In this document: positions 57,272 through 64,000 of the stretch, piece by piece
Layout: the number at the start of each line of letters is the position of its first letter
Numbering within the stretch: position 1 is the stretch's first letter
Assembly: GCF_011045035.1 (NCBI RefSeq)
Contig: NZ_JAALAA010000001.1
Coordinates: 1 to 64,000, forward strand
Source of the DNA: Nocardioides turkmenicus
GTDB lineage: Bacteria > Actinomycetota > Actinomycetes > Propionibacteriales > Nocardioidaceae
Length of the DNA: 64,000 bases
Reading direction: 5' to 3'
Program-made: the position numbers and the translations under genes
The notes under the pieces: generated by a model
The model's database searches: none
Told to the model about the DNA's origin: nothing
The model's input: the letters and a program-made list of their open reading frames with translations, nothing else

Positions 57272-59155
57272 GTGGGGAAACAGCAGACGCAGTGCCGGCG
57301 TGACGAGGACCTGACCGGACAGCTCGGCGCGACACTGCGGCACTTCATGCATCTGGAGTCGACGAGCGCGACGCTGCTGGTGATCGCGTCGCTGCTCGCG
57401 CTGGCCTGGGCCAACTCGCCGTGGTCGCACGGCTACGAGCACCTGTGGGAGACCGTGCTGTCGGTGCGGCTCGGGGACGTCGGACTCTCGATGGACCTGC
57501 ACCACTGGGTCAACGACGGCCTGATGGTGGTCTTCTTCTTCGTCGTCGGCCTGGAGGTACGCCGCGAGCTCGCCGTCGGCGAGCTCACCGACCGCCGCCG
57601 CATGGTGGTGCCGCTGATCGCCGGAGCGGGCGGGCTCGCCCTGCCCGCGCTGATCTACCTGCTGCTGAACCCGTCGGGTGAGGCGGCCCACGGCTGGGGC
57701 ATCGTGATCGGCACCGACACCGCGTTCCTGCTCGGCATGCTGGCCCTGGTCGGGCCGGCGGTCTCGACGCAGCTGCGCATCTTCCTGCTCACCCTGACCG
57801 TCATCGACGACATCGTCGCGGTGAGCGTCATCGGGGTCGCCTACACCGAGCATCTCGAGGTCGCACCGCTGCTGGTCGCGGGACTGGCCCTGGTCGGGAT
57901 CTTCGTGCTCGACCGGATGAAGGTGTGGCGCGCCGGGCCCTACGTGCTGCTCGTCCTGATCGCCTGGGTGGCGACCCTCGGGGCAGGTCTGCACGCCTCC
58001 ATCGCGGGCATGCTGGCCGGGCTGCTGGTCCCGGCGGCGGAGCCGACCCGGGCGCAGATGGAGGTCGCGACCTCGCGGTTCCGGGCGTTCCGGCAGTCGC
58101 CGCTGCCCACCCTGCAGCGCGAGACCCGCGACGAGCTGACCCGCACGATCTCGGTCAACGAGCGGCTCCAGGAGACGCTGCACGTGCCGACGAGCTATCT
58201 GATCGTGCCGGTCTTCGCGCTCGCCAACGCCGGAGTCGACCTGCGCGACGGGGTGCTCGGCGAAGCGCTGCGCTCGCCGGTCACCTGGGGTGTCGTCGCC
58301 GGCCTCGTCCTGGGCAAGACCCTCGGCATCGGCGGCGCAGCGTACGCCGCCACGCGGCTGCGCCTCGGCCGACTGCCCCAGGGTGTCGGCGGCGGCCATG
58401 TCCTCGGTGGCGCCGCGCTGTCCGGTATCGGCTTCACGGTCGCGCTGCTGATCGCCACCCTCGCCTTCGACTCCGAGACGCTCCAGCGCGACGCGATCGT
58501 CGGCGTGCTGCTCTCCGTCGTCCTCGCCTCGGTGCTCGGCTGGGTGATCTTCCAGGTCGCCGCGCGCTTCCTCGGCCAGCGTGACGCCGCGTTGCCGAAG
58601 CTCCTCACTCCTCCGGTCGACCCGGAGCGCGACCACATCTACGGCGACGTCGATGCAGAGGTCACCCTGGTCGAGTATCTCGACTACGAGTGCCCCTTCT
58701 GCGCCCGTGCCACCGGCACCGCCAACGAGGTCCGCGACTACTTCGGCTCCCGCATCCGCTACGTCGTACGCCACCTCCCCCTCCCCCAGCACCCGCATGC
58801 CGAGCTGGCCGCTGTCGCCGCCGAGGCCGCCGGCCGGCAGGGCCGGTTCTGGGAGATGCACAAGCACCTCTTCGAGCACCAGAACCAGCTCGAGCACAAG
58901 GATCTCGCCGGCTACGCCGGCGTCCTCGGGCTCGACGTCGAGCAGTTCCTGCGCGACTTGGAGGACCCGGCGCTGGCCGAGCACGTCCGCGAGGACATGG
59001 CCTCGGCCAACGACAGCGGCGCCCGCGGCACCCCGACGTTCTTCGTCGGAACGCACCGCCACGAGGGCCGCTACGACGCCCGCACCCTCATCGCCGAGCT
59101 GGAGCGCGACGCCACCGGCGAGACCGCGCGGCTGGGGGTGCGCTCGCGGCGTTAG
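57272..59155 (+). CDS. nhaA: Na+/H+ antiporter NhaA fused to DsbA-like thioredoxin domain
   Basis: A 627-residue fusion. Residues about 1-435 are an NhaA antiporter with around twelve helices, [10 protein letters not shown] (Asp149) and [10 protein letters not shown] with the paired ion-binding Asp179-Asp180. Residues about 455-615 are a DsbA-type thioredoxin domain with the CPFC active site (Cys474, Cys477) and the cis-Pro region GTPTFFVG. It exchanges sodium for protons. The redox domain may sense or catalyse disulfides outside or inside the membrane. Such fusions occur in other actinobacteria. GTG 57272 was chosen because a TACGCT -10 just upstream fits a leaderless start. Confidence 0.9.
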   Translation: MGKQQTQCRRDEDLTGQLGATLRHFMHLESTSATLLVIASLLALAWANSPWSHGYEHLWETVLSVRLGDVGLSMDLHHWVNDGLMVVFFFVVGLEVRRELAVGELTDRRRMVVPLIAGAGGLALPALIYLLLNPSGEAAHGWGIVIGTDTAFLLGMLALVGPAVSTQLRIFLLTLTVIDDIVAVSVIGVAYTEHLEVAPLLVAGLALVGIFVLDRMKVWRAGPYVLLVLIAWVATLGAGLHASIAGMLAGLLVPAAEPTRAQMEVATSRFRAFRQSPLPTLQRETRDELTRTISVNERLQETLHVPTSYLIVPVFALANAGVDLRDGVLGEALRSPVTWGVVAGLVLGKTLGIGGAAYAATRLRLGRLPQGVGGGHVLGGAALSGIGFTVALLIATLAFDSETLQRDAIVGVLLSVVLASVLGWVIFQVAARFLGQRDAALPKLLTPPVDPERDHIYGDVDAEVTLVEYLDYECPFCARATGTANEVRDYFGSRIRYVVRHLPLPQHPHAELAAVAAEAAGRQGRFWEMHKHLFEHQNQLEHKDLAGYAGVLGLDVEQFLRDLEDPALAEHVREDMASANDSGARGTPTFFVGTHRHEGRYDARTLIAELERDATGETARLGVRSRR

Positions 59156-59676
59156 TCGTCGTCCGCAGCAGCGGCCGGCGCCTCCGGACGCGCCGGCCGC
59201 CAGAACGCGGCGAGGAGGAGGGCGGTGCCGAGCACGCCCGCGCCGAGCGCGACCGCGCCGCCGACCCAGCCGTCGTAGACGATGCCGAGGGCGGAGTCGA
59301 GCGAGATCGTGCCGGGCCCGGTGACGCCGAGCACGACCGCGACGACTGCCAGGATCATGACGTACTCCCAGCCCTCCTTGAAGACGAAGAACCCGTTGGG
59401 GCGGTGCGCGAGCAGGGCGGCGACGAGCATGACGCCGACCACCCCGGCAGCGGCGAGCGGCGTGATCAGGCCCAGGATCAGCAGCACGCCGGCGCCGATC
59501 TCGGTCACCACGCTCGCCCAGGCCTGCAGGGTGCCGTGACGCAGGCCGAGGCTCTCGAACCAGCCGGCCGTGCCGGCGATCTTGCCGCCTCCGCGCCAGT
59601 GGTTGACGCCGTGGGCGATCATCGTGCCGCCCACGGCGAGGCGGAGCAGCATCAGGGCCAGGTCGACGGGGTCCAT
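59152..59676 (-). CDS. DoxX-family membrane protein
   Basis: A 174-residue protein with four to five helices. It shows the family opening [20 protein letters not shown], the middle [20 protein letters not shown] and the [20 protein letters not shown] helix. It has an Ala/Asp-rich C-terminal tail. Function in this context is unknown. Its stop interleaves with that of the convergent NhaA fusion gene (TTAG). Confidence 0.85.
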   Translation of the reverse strand: MDPVDLALMLLRLAVGGTMIAHGVNHWRGGGKIAGTAGWFESLGLRHGTLQAWASVVTEIGAGVLLILGLITPLAAAGVVGVMLVAALLAHRPNGFFVFKEGWEYVMILAVVAVVLGVTGPGTISLDSALGIVYDGWVGGAVALGAGVLGTALLLAAFWRPARPEAPAAAADDD

Positions 59677-59768
59677 CACAGAAGTCCTCGGTGTCGTGGA
59701 GTCGGGGGTGGCCCAGCCTAGGAGGAGTTCGGTCACAAAGCGCGCAGCGACGCCGTAGGCTCACCCGG

Positions 59769-60635
59769 ATGCTGCTGCTCGGAGTCACTCTCGCCCTGGG
59801 CTCGGCGGTCGCCCACGCCGCCTGGAACACCGCGTCGAAGACCATCGCCCCGGCGGGACGACCGGCGCTGTGGGCGGTCGCGATCGTGGAGAGCTGCCTG
59901 GTCGTCACCGTCACCGCGGTGGTGATGATCGTGCGCGGCCACGGCATCACGGTCACCGGCGAGCTCCTCCTGCTCTCGCTCGGCAGCACCGCGATGCACG
60001 CGCTGACGATGGGGCTGGTCCAGATCGCCTACCAGGACTTCGACGTCAGCCAGATCTACCCGCTCTCCCGCGGCCTGGCACCGGTGGTCGTGGCGCTCAC
60101 CGGCATGGTCGTGCTCGGGCAGTGGCTGAGCTGGGCGCAGTGGGGTGGCGTACTCCTGATGGCGGCGGCGGTCGGAGCTCTGCTGTTCGAGACCGTCCGC
60201 ACCCGCGGCTCGCTGCAGGCGAAGCCGCTGCTGTGGTCGGCCTGCATCGCCGCCTCGATCGCCGGCTACACGACCTACGACGGCTGGGTGGTCGTGGAGC
60301 GCGGCCTCGACCCGATCGCCTATTACGCCGTCGGCACCGTCATCCAGGTGGTGCTGTGGAGCGTGATCGTGCGGGGGAAGTACGCCGAGGGCCTGCGCCA
60401 GCTCAGGATCCACGCCCGCACCGTGGCCGTGCTCGCGGTGCTGATCCCCGCCTCGTACGTCCTCAGCCTGTACGCCACGCTGCACGCCCCGGTCTCGCTG
60501 GTGGCCGCGGTGCGCAGCTCGAGCCTGATCTGGGTCGCGCTGTCGGCGGCGCTGGTGCTGCGCGAGCCGATCGGGAGGGCGCGCATCGCCGCGACGGTCC
60601 TCGCCGCCGCGGCCGTGGTCGCGATGGTGGTGTGA
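59769..60635 (+). CDS. EamA/DMT-superfamily transporter
   Basis: A 288-residue transporter of the drug/metabolite family with ten helices in two EamA repeats (for example VTLALGSAVAHAAWNTASK, the conserved first-repeat Trp/Asn, and FDVSQIYPLSRGLAPVVVAL). These carry amino acids, sugars or drugs, mostly outward. A TAGGCT -10 at 59757-59762 lies seven bases before ATG 59769, giving a leaderless message. It converges on the TetR gene at 60639. Confidence 0.83.
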   Translation: MLLLGVTLALGSAVAHAAWNTASKTIAPAGRPALWAVAIVESCLVVTVTAVVMIVRGHGITVTGELLLLSLGSTAMHALTMGLVQIAYQDFDVSQIYPLSRGLAPVVVALTGMVVLGQWLSWAQWGGVLLMAAAVGALLFETVRTRGSLQAKPLLWSACIAASIAGYTTYDGWVVVERGLDPIAYYAVGTVIQVVLWSVIVRGKYAEGLRQLRIHARTVAVLAVLIPASYVLSLYATLHAPVSLVAAVRSSSLIWVALSAALVLREPIGRARIAATVLAAAAVVAMVV

Positions 60636-60638
60636 GCG

Positions 60639-61271
60639 CTACGCCTTGGGCGTGAGCAGCATCGGCATCAGCCCGACGACCTGCGCGCGCAGGTCCTCCA
60701 GGGCGCCGTCGCGACCGTTGAGATGGCCTAGCAGGGCCTGCTGGAAGATGCCGTCGAACATCCCGTAGGCCACGTGCGTGGGGAGGGCCGGCTCGGTGTC
60801 GGCGAGCGTGGCGTAGCGGTCCACGATCCGCCCGATCATGTCCTCCAGGCTCTGGTCGATCTGGGTGACGGCTTCGCGCAGGCTCTCCTCGAACATCGAC
60901 TGCGAGCGCAGGTCGTACCAGAGCCGGTGCATCGGCGCTTCCTCGACGATCGTCTCGACCAGCTTGTCGCCGAACCGCTCGGCGAGGTCCTCGGGCGAGG
61001 TCGCCTCGGCCACCACGCCGTCGTAGCGGTGGACGCAGGTCTCCTTGTAGTAGCGCACGCAGTAGACGATCAGCTCCAGCTTGTCGCTGAAGTAGTAGTG
61101 CACGACGCCGTGGCTGAACTCGGAGTTGTTGGCGATCTCGCGCAGGCTCGAGCGCGCGTAGCCCAGCTCCCCCAAGGTGCGCAGCGCTGACTCGGCGAGC
61201 GCCTTGCGGCGCGCGTCGTGCTTGTCGGCGGGCGTGCGGCGAGACGCCTTGTGAGCGGCGACCTGGGTCAT
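60639..61271 (-). CDS. TetR-family transcriptional regulator (BetI-like)
   Basis: A 210-residue TetR protein. The DNA-binding helices are YARSSLREIANNSEFSHGVV then HYYFSDKLEL, followed by a long helical ligand domain. ATG 61271 lies eight bases after a -10-like TATCGT on the minus strand, so leaderless translation is likely; a TTG at 61280 would add three residues. It is divergent from the SDR-led operon and the palindrome at 61347-61362 is its likely site. Confidence 0.85.
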   Translation of the reverse strand: MTQVAAHKASRRTPADKHDARRKALAESALRTLGELGYARSSLREIANNSEFSHGVVHYYFSDKLELIVYCVRYYKETCVHRYDGVVAEATSPEDLAERFGDKLVETIVEEAPMHRLWYDLRSQSMFEESLREAVTQIDQSLEDMIGRIVDRYATLADTEPALPTHVAYGMFDGIFQQALLGHLNGRDGALEDLRAQVVGLMPMLLTPKA

Positions 61272-61346
61272 GTGCCGCAACGATACCCCCTCGCAGCCAT
61301 CTTTCGATGCGGCGTCGACCTTTTTTGGTCAATCGTCAAGAAAACT

Positions 61347-61362
61347 CTTGACAGTCGTCAAG
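61347..61362. promoter_or_regulatory. TetR operator between TetR and SDR operon
   Basis: CTTGAC-AGTC-GTCAAG is a perfect 6-4-6 dyad. A third copy of the half site GTCAAG lies upstream at 61335-61340. It sits between the divergent TetR and SDR genes. Confidence 0.65.
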
Positions 61363-61420
61363 ATTCGCGATTGCCTGTGATCCTGATCACAGCGACACCA
61401 AAGCGACGAAGGAGTCACAG

Positions 61421-62203
61421 ATGACCGATCTGAGCGGACGCACAGCGCTCGTCACCGGCGGTGCCCAAGGCCTGGGCGAGGGGATGGCCCGCGCGCTCGC
61501 CGCCGCCGGCGCCACCGTCGCCGTCGCCGACCTGAAGGACGACCAGGGCGTGAAGGTGGCCGAGTCCATCGGCGGCACCTTCGTGCACCTCGACGTCACC
61601 GACGACGCCTCGTGGGAGGCCGGAGTGACCGCCGCGGTCGACAGCCTCGGCGGGCTCGACATCCTGGTCAACAACGCCGGGATCGAGATCACCAGCCTCG
61701 TCACCGAGCTCGACGCCGCCGACGTGAAGAAGATGCTCGAGGTCAACGTGCTCGGCACCGCCCTCGGCCTCAAGCACGGGCTCCGCACGATGCGGCCCGA
61801 CGGCGCTTCCGGCAAGGGCGGCGTGATCGTCAACGTCGCCTCGGTCGCCGCCACGATCGCCTTCCCGGGCATCTCGGTCTACTCCGCCACCAAGAGCGCC
61901 GTCGACCGGCTGACCCGGGTGGCGGCGATGGAGAGCGGCAAGCTCGGCTACGGCGTACGCGTCAACTGCATCTACCCCGGCCTGGTGCCGACCGAGATGG
62001 GTGCCGGGCTGGCCAACGACGTCGCCCAGCTCGGTCTCTTCGAGTCCCCGGAGGCCGCCGTCGGCGGTGTGGTCGAGCTGACCCCGTCGGGACGCCTCGG
62101 CACCGTCGAGGACATGGCCAATGCGGTCGTCTTCCTGGCCTCCGACCAGGCGGCCTTCGTCAACGGCGTCGGCCTCCCGGTCGACGGTGGAATGGGGATG
62201 TGA
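61421..62203 (+). CDS. Short-chain dehydrogenase/reductase
   Basis: A 260-residue classical SDR with the cofactor motif ALVTGGAQGLGEGMARAL, NNAG at LVNNAGIEI, and the catalytic Ser-Tyr-Lys (NVASVAATIAFPGISVYSATKSAVDR, read in parts). A GAAGGAG ribosome-binding site precedes the ATG. It probably oxidises a hydroxy group of an alicyclic or steroid-like substrate. The next gene begins two bases after its stop. Confidence 0.9.
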   Translation: MTDLSGRTALVTGGAQGLGEGMARALAAAGATVAVADLKDDQGVKVAESIGGTFVHLDVTDDASWEAGVTAAVDSLGGLDILVNNAGIEITSLVTELDAADVKKMLEVNVLGTALGLKHGLRTMRPDGASGKGGVIVNVASVAATIAFPGISVYSATKSAVDRLTRVAAMESGKLGYGVRVNCIYPGLVPTEMGAGLANDVAQLGLFESPEAAVGGVVELTPSGRLGTVEDMANAVVFLASDQAAFVNGVGLPVDGGMGM

Positions 62204-62205
62204 CC

Positions 62206-63339
62206 ATGAGCGACAACAAGCCCGTCGTCGTCTACGGCGCCTCCGGCTACACCGGCCGGCTGGTCTGCGAATACCTGCGTGAGCTCGGGGTGCCGTTCGT
62301 CGCCGCCGGCCGCTCCAAGGACAAGCTCGTCGACTCGATGACCTCCCACGTGCCCGGCATCGAGACGGCCGACTACGAGGTCGCCGAGGTCGAACACACC
62401 GTTGAGGCGCTCACCGAGCTGCTCACCGGCGCGCGCGTCGTCCTCAACACCGTCGGCCCGTTCTCGAAGTACGGTCCCGAGGTCGTGGAGGCGGCCCTGG
62501 CCGCCGGGGTCCACTACACCGACACCACCGGCGAGCAGGACTGGCTGATCACCTGCGAAGAGACGTACGGCGCCGGTTATGCGGAGAAGGGGCTGCTGCT
62601 CGCGCCGGGCATCGCGCAGATGTACACCACCGGGGAGATCGCCGCCGAGATCTGCCTCGAGCAGCCCGGCCTCGACACCCTCGACATCGCGGTCTTCTGG
62701 GGTGGCTCCCCCACGATCGCCTCGACCCGCACGATCCTGGTCAACGCCGCCACCTCGAAGGCTCACTACCTGGAGCAGAACGCGTACGTCGAGTTCGACC
62801 CGACCGCCGGGCTGGTCCCGCTCGTCGTCCCGGGCCAGCACGAGCTCGCGCTCTCGCTTCCCTGGGGCGGCACCTCGCACCCGGTCTGGTACCGCCGCGA
62901 TCCCAAGGTGGCCACCTGCAAGGCCCAAGGCGGCGTCTTCAACGCCGCGCTGATGAACGGGGTCCCGCAGATCGTCGCCGGCGCGCTGGAGGCGACCAAG
63001 GACATGGACGCCGAGCAGCGTGACGAGGCACTGACCGCCACCGCGGCCCAGGTGATGAACCAGATGCCGCCGCGCGAGAACCCGCGGCTCAACAAGTCGC
63101 TCGACTCGGTGCACGCCTCTGGCCCGCTGGGCCGCGCGCACTGTGTCATCCACGGCAACCAGAACTACAAGCAGACCGGGCTGCTGCAGGCGTACGTCGC
63201 CTACTCGCTGCTGCAGCAGCCGCCCCGACGGGTGGGGTTCGCCTCGGGCTGCCAGGCCTTCGGTCACCGCGAACTCCTCGGCCAGCTGCGGGCGTTCGGG
63301 CTGGTCGCGGAGCCGGTCGTGACCCGGCAGCGGGGCTGA
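62206..63339 (+). CDS. Saccharopine-dehydrogenase-like protein (DUF5938 type)
   Basis: A 377-residue protein. The N-terminal NAD-binding fold (VVVYGASGYTGRLVCEYLRE), TVGPFSKYGPEVVEAALAAGVHYTD and the following DTTGEQDW region are those of saccharopine dehydrogenase and trans-enoyl reductase-like proteins. The C-terminal half, with PGIAQMYTTGEIAAEICLEQ and GHRELLGQLRAFG, matches a group known from catabolic operons (DUF5938). The true reaction is unknown. It lies in an operon with an SDR and an acyl-CoA ligase under a TetR regulator. Confidence 0.82.
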   Translation: MSDNKPVVVYGASGYTGRLVCEYLRELGVPFVAAGRSKDKLVDSMTSHVPGIETADYEVAEVEHTVEALTELLTGARVVLNTVGPFSKYGPEVVEAALAAGVHYTDTTGEQDWLITCEETYGAGYAEKGLLLAPGIAQMYTTGEIAAEICLEQPGLDTLDIAVFWGGSPTIASTRTILVNAATSKAHYLEQNAYVEFDPTAGLVPLVVPGQHELALSLPWGGTSHPVWYRRDPKVATCKAQGGVFNAALMNGVPQIVAGALEATKDMDAEQRDEALTATAAQVMNQMPPRENPRLNKSLDSVHASGPLGRAHCVIHGNQNYKQTGLLQAYVAYSLLQQPPRRVGFASGCQAFGHRELLGQLRAFGLVAEPVVTRQRG

Positions 63340-63348
63340 GGGCGCCGG

Positions 63349-64000
63349 ATGCGCCTCGTCGACTACCTGGACAAGGGTGCCTCGCTCGGAGGCGACGCAC
63401 CCTGCCTCGTCTGCGGTGACGACACCTGGACGTACGCCGAGGTCGTCGACCTCTCGGTGCGCGTCGCCGCGGGCCTGCGGGCCCGCGGCGTCGCCCCGGG
63501 AGCGAAGGTCGCCATCCTCTCGGCCAACGATCCGGTCGCCTTCGCCTCCGTCTTCGGGATCAGCCGCGCAGGGGGCGTCTGGTGCCCGATCAACCCGCGC
63601 AGCGAGGCGGCCGAGAACCGAGAGCTCCTCGACCTGTTCGGCTGCTCGGCGCTGATCTTCCAGTCGGCCTTCGCCGGCCTGGTCGACCAGATCCGCGGCG
63701 ACCTTCCTGAGCTGACCACGCTCGTCTGCCTCGACGCGGCCTACGACTGGGCGATCAGCTGGGACGACTTCCTCGGCTCACCCGACGCGTTCGAGCCGGA
63801 CTCGTCCGTCGACGACCTCGCCATGGTCGTGGGCACCGGCGGGACCACCGGGCGACCCAAGGGCGTCATGCTCACCGGCACCAACCTGGAGACGATGTCG
63901 GCGATCACGCTGATGGCCTATCCGTGGCCGGGTGCGCCCGAGCGTCCGACCTATCTCGCTCTCGCGCCGCTCACCCATGCCGCCGGGGTGCTCTGCTTCC
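63349..64000 (+). CDS. Acyl-CoA synthetase/AMP-dependent ligase (3' end outside window)
   Basis: The first 217 residues of an ANL-superfamily ligase. Visible are DTWTYAEVVDLSVRVAAGLR (N-terminal fold), AGGVWCPINPR and the phosphate-binding P-loop VGTGGTTGRPKGVMLT (residues about 161-176). It activates a carboxylic acid as acyl-AMP and then the CoA thioester. It is the third gene of the TetR-controlled operon, ten bases after the DUF5938-type gene, suggesting that the pathway ends in or passes through a CoA ester. Confidence 0.87.
   Translation, partial: MRLVDYLDKGASLGGDAPCLVCGDDTWTYAEVVDLSVRVAAGLRARGVAPGAKVAILSANDPVAFASVFGISRAGGVWCPINPRSEAAENRELLDLFGCSALIFQSAFAGLVDQIRGDLPELTTLVCLDAAYDWAISWDDFLGSPDAFEPDSSVDDLAMVVGTGGTTGRPKGVMLTGTNLETMSAITLMAYPWPGAPERPTYLALAPLTHAAGVLCF

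Noticed and set aside
57024..57314. A 96-codon plus-strand frame starting within the inverted repeat before the NhaA fusion.
   Set aside because: No ribosome-binding site, no family resemblance, poor third-position bias and overlap with the start of the fusion gene.
56999..59989. A very long minus-strand open frame opposite the NhaA fusion.
   Set aside because: It is Arg/Gln/Asp/Gly-rich low-complexity translation typical of antisense frames in high-GC DNA. The plus strand encodes NhaA and DsbA motifs in order.

Overview
The window is high-GC actinobacterial chromosome. Short promoter-to-start distances suggest many leaderless messages, ATGA/GTGA start-stop overlaps are very common, TANNNT -10 boxes recur, and the gene families (dodecin, NhaA-DsbA fusion, alkane hydroxylase fused to rubredoxin, MpaB-type oxygenase, many TetR/GntR/MarR regulators) fit a soil actinomycete of the Nocardioides/Nocardioidaceae type. 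The taxon is an inference from style and gene content. No rRNA, tRNA, CRISPR array, phage or insertion sequence was seen.

Layout. 1-3.1 kb: asparagine use (asparaginase, permease, GntR regulator). 3.1-5.0 kb: an ABC-F ribosome-protection-type ATPase behind a leader-peptide/hairpin attenuator. 5.0-8.1 kb: a TetR-controlled operon of an old-yellow-enzyme oxidoreductase, an SRPBCC protein and an enoyl-CoA hydratase-like protein. 8.1-11.3 kb: two genes broken by in-frame stops, a sortase and a dodecin. 11.4-18 kb: glucose-6-phosphate dehydrogenase with a 5'-3' exonuclease, two unknown membrane-anchored proteins, and a Cys/Met-metabolism PLP enzyme divergent from an Lrp regulator. 18-31.5 kb: small regulator/effector pairs (hydrolase/AraC, MFS exporter operon with TetR, MpaB oxygenase/TetR, ArsR-SRPBCC fusion operon with a frameshifted glyoxalase-fold gene, MarR/VOC/DoxX) and a second ABC-F ATPase with its own leader peptide.

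31.5-52.2 kb is the catabolic core. A PucR-type regulator precedes an AlkB-rubredoxin fusion, a 3Fe-4S ferredoxin and a ferredoxin reductase (alkane or alkyl hydroxylation). A GntR-controlled operon follows with a creatininase-family amidohydrolase, a secreted LpqC-type esterase and an AbgT-family transporter. Then comes a twelve-gene set on the minus strand (39.8-51.4 kb): MFS transporter, aldehyde dehydrogenase, extradiol dioxygenase, aspartate-dehydrogenase-like protein, alpha/beta hydrolase, cupin, two SDRs, a ThDP enzyme, a PDR-type reductase, a small helix-turn-helix-like protein and a Rieske oxygenase. It looks like a complete aromatic degradation pathway whose substrate I cannot name. 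Its two promoters share a near-identical operator, and a MarR regulator is divergent from it, which ties the set into one regulon.

52.2-64 kb: DJ-1/PfpI-type protein divergent from LysR, sulfurtransferase, imine-reductase-like enzyme, VOC protein, TetR, an NhaA-DsbA fusion antiporter, DoxX, an EamA transporter, and a TetR-controlled operon (SDR, saccharopine-dehydrogenase-like protein, acyl-CoA ligase) that runs off the right edge.

The most interesting items are the two matching ABC-F leader attenuators, the uncharacterised aromatic cluster with its shared operators, the AlkB/ferredoxin electron-transfer arrangement, and the group of freshly broken genes between 8 and 27 kb.
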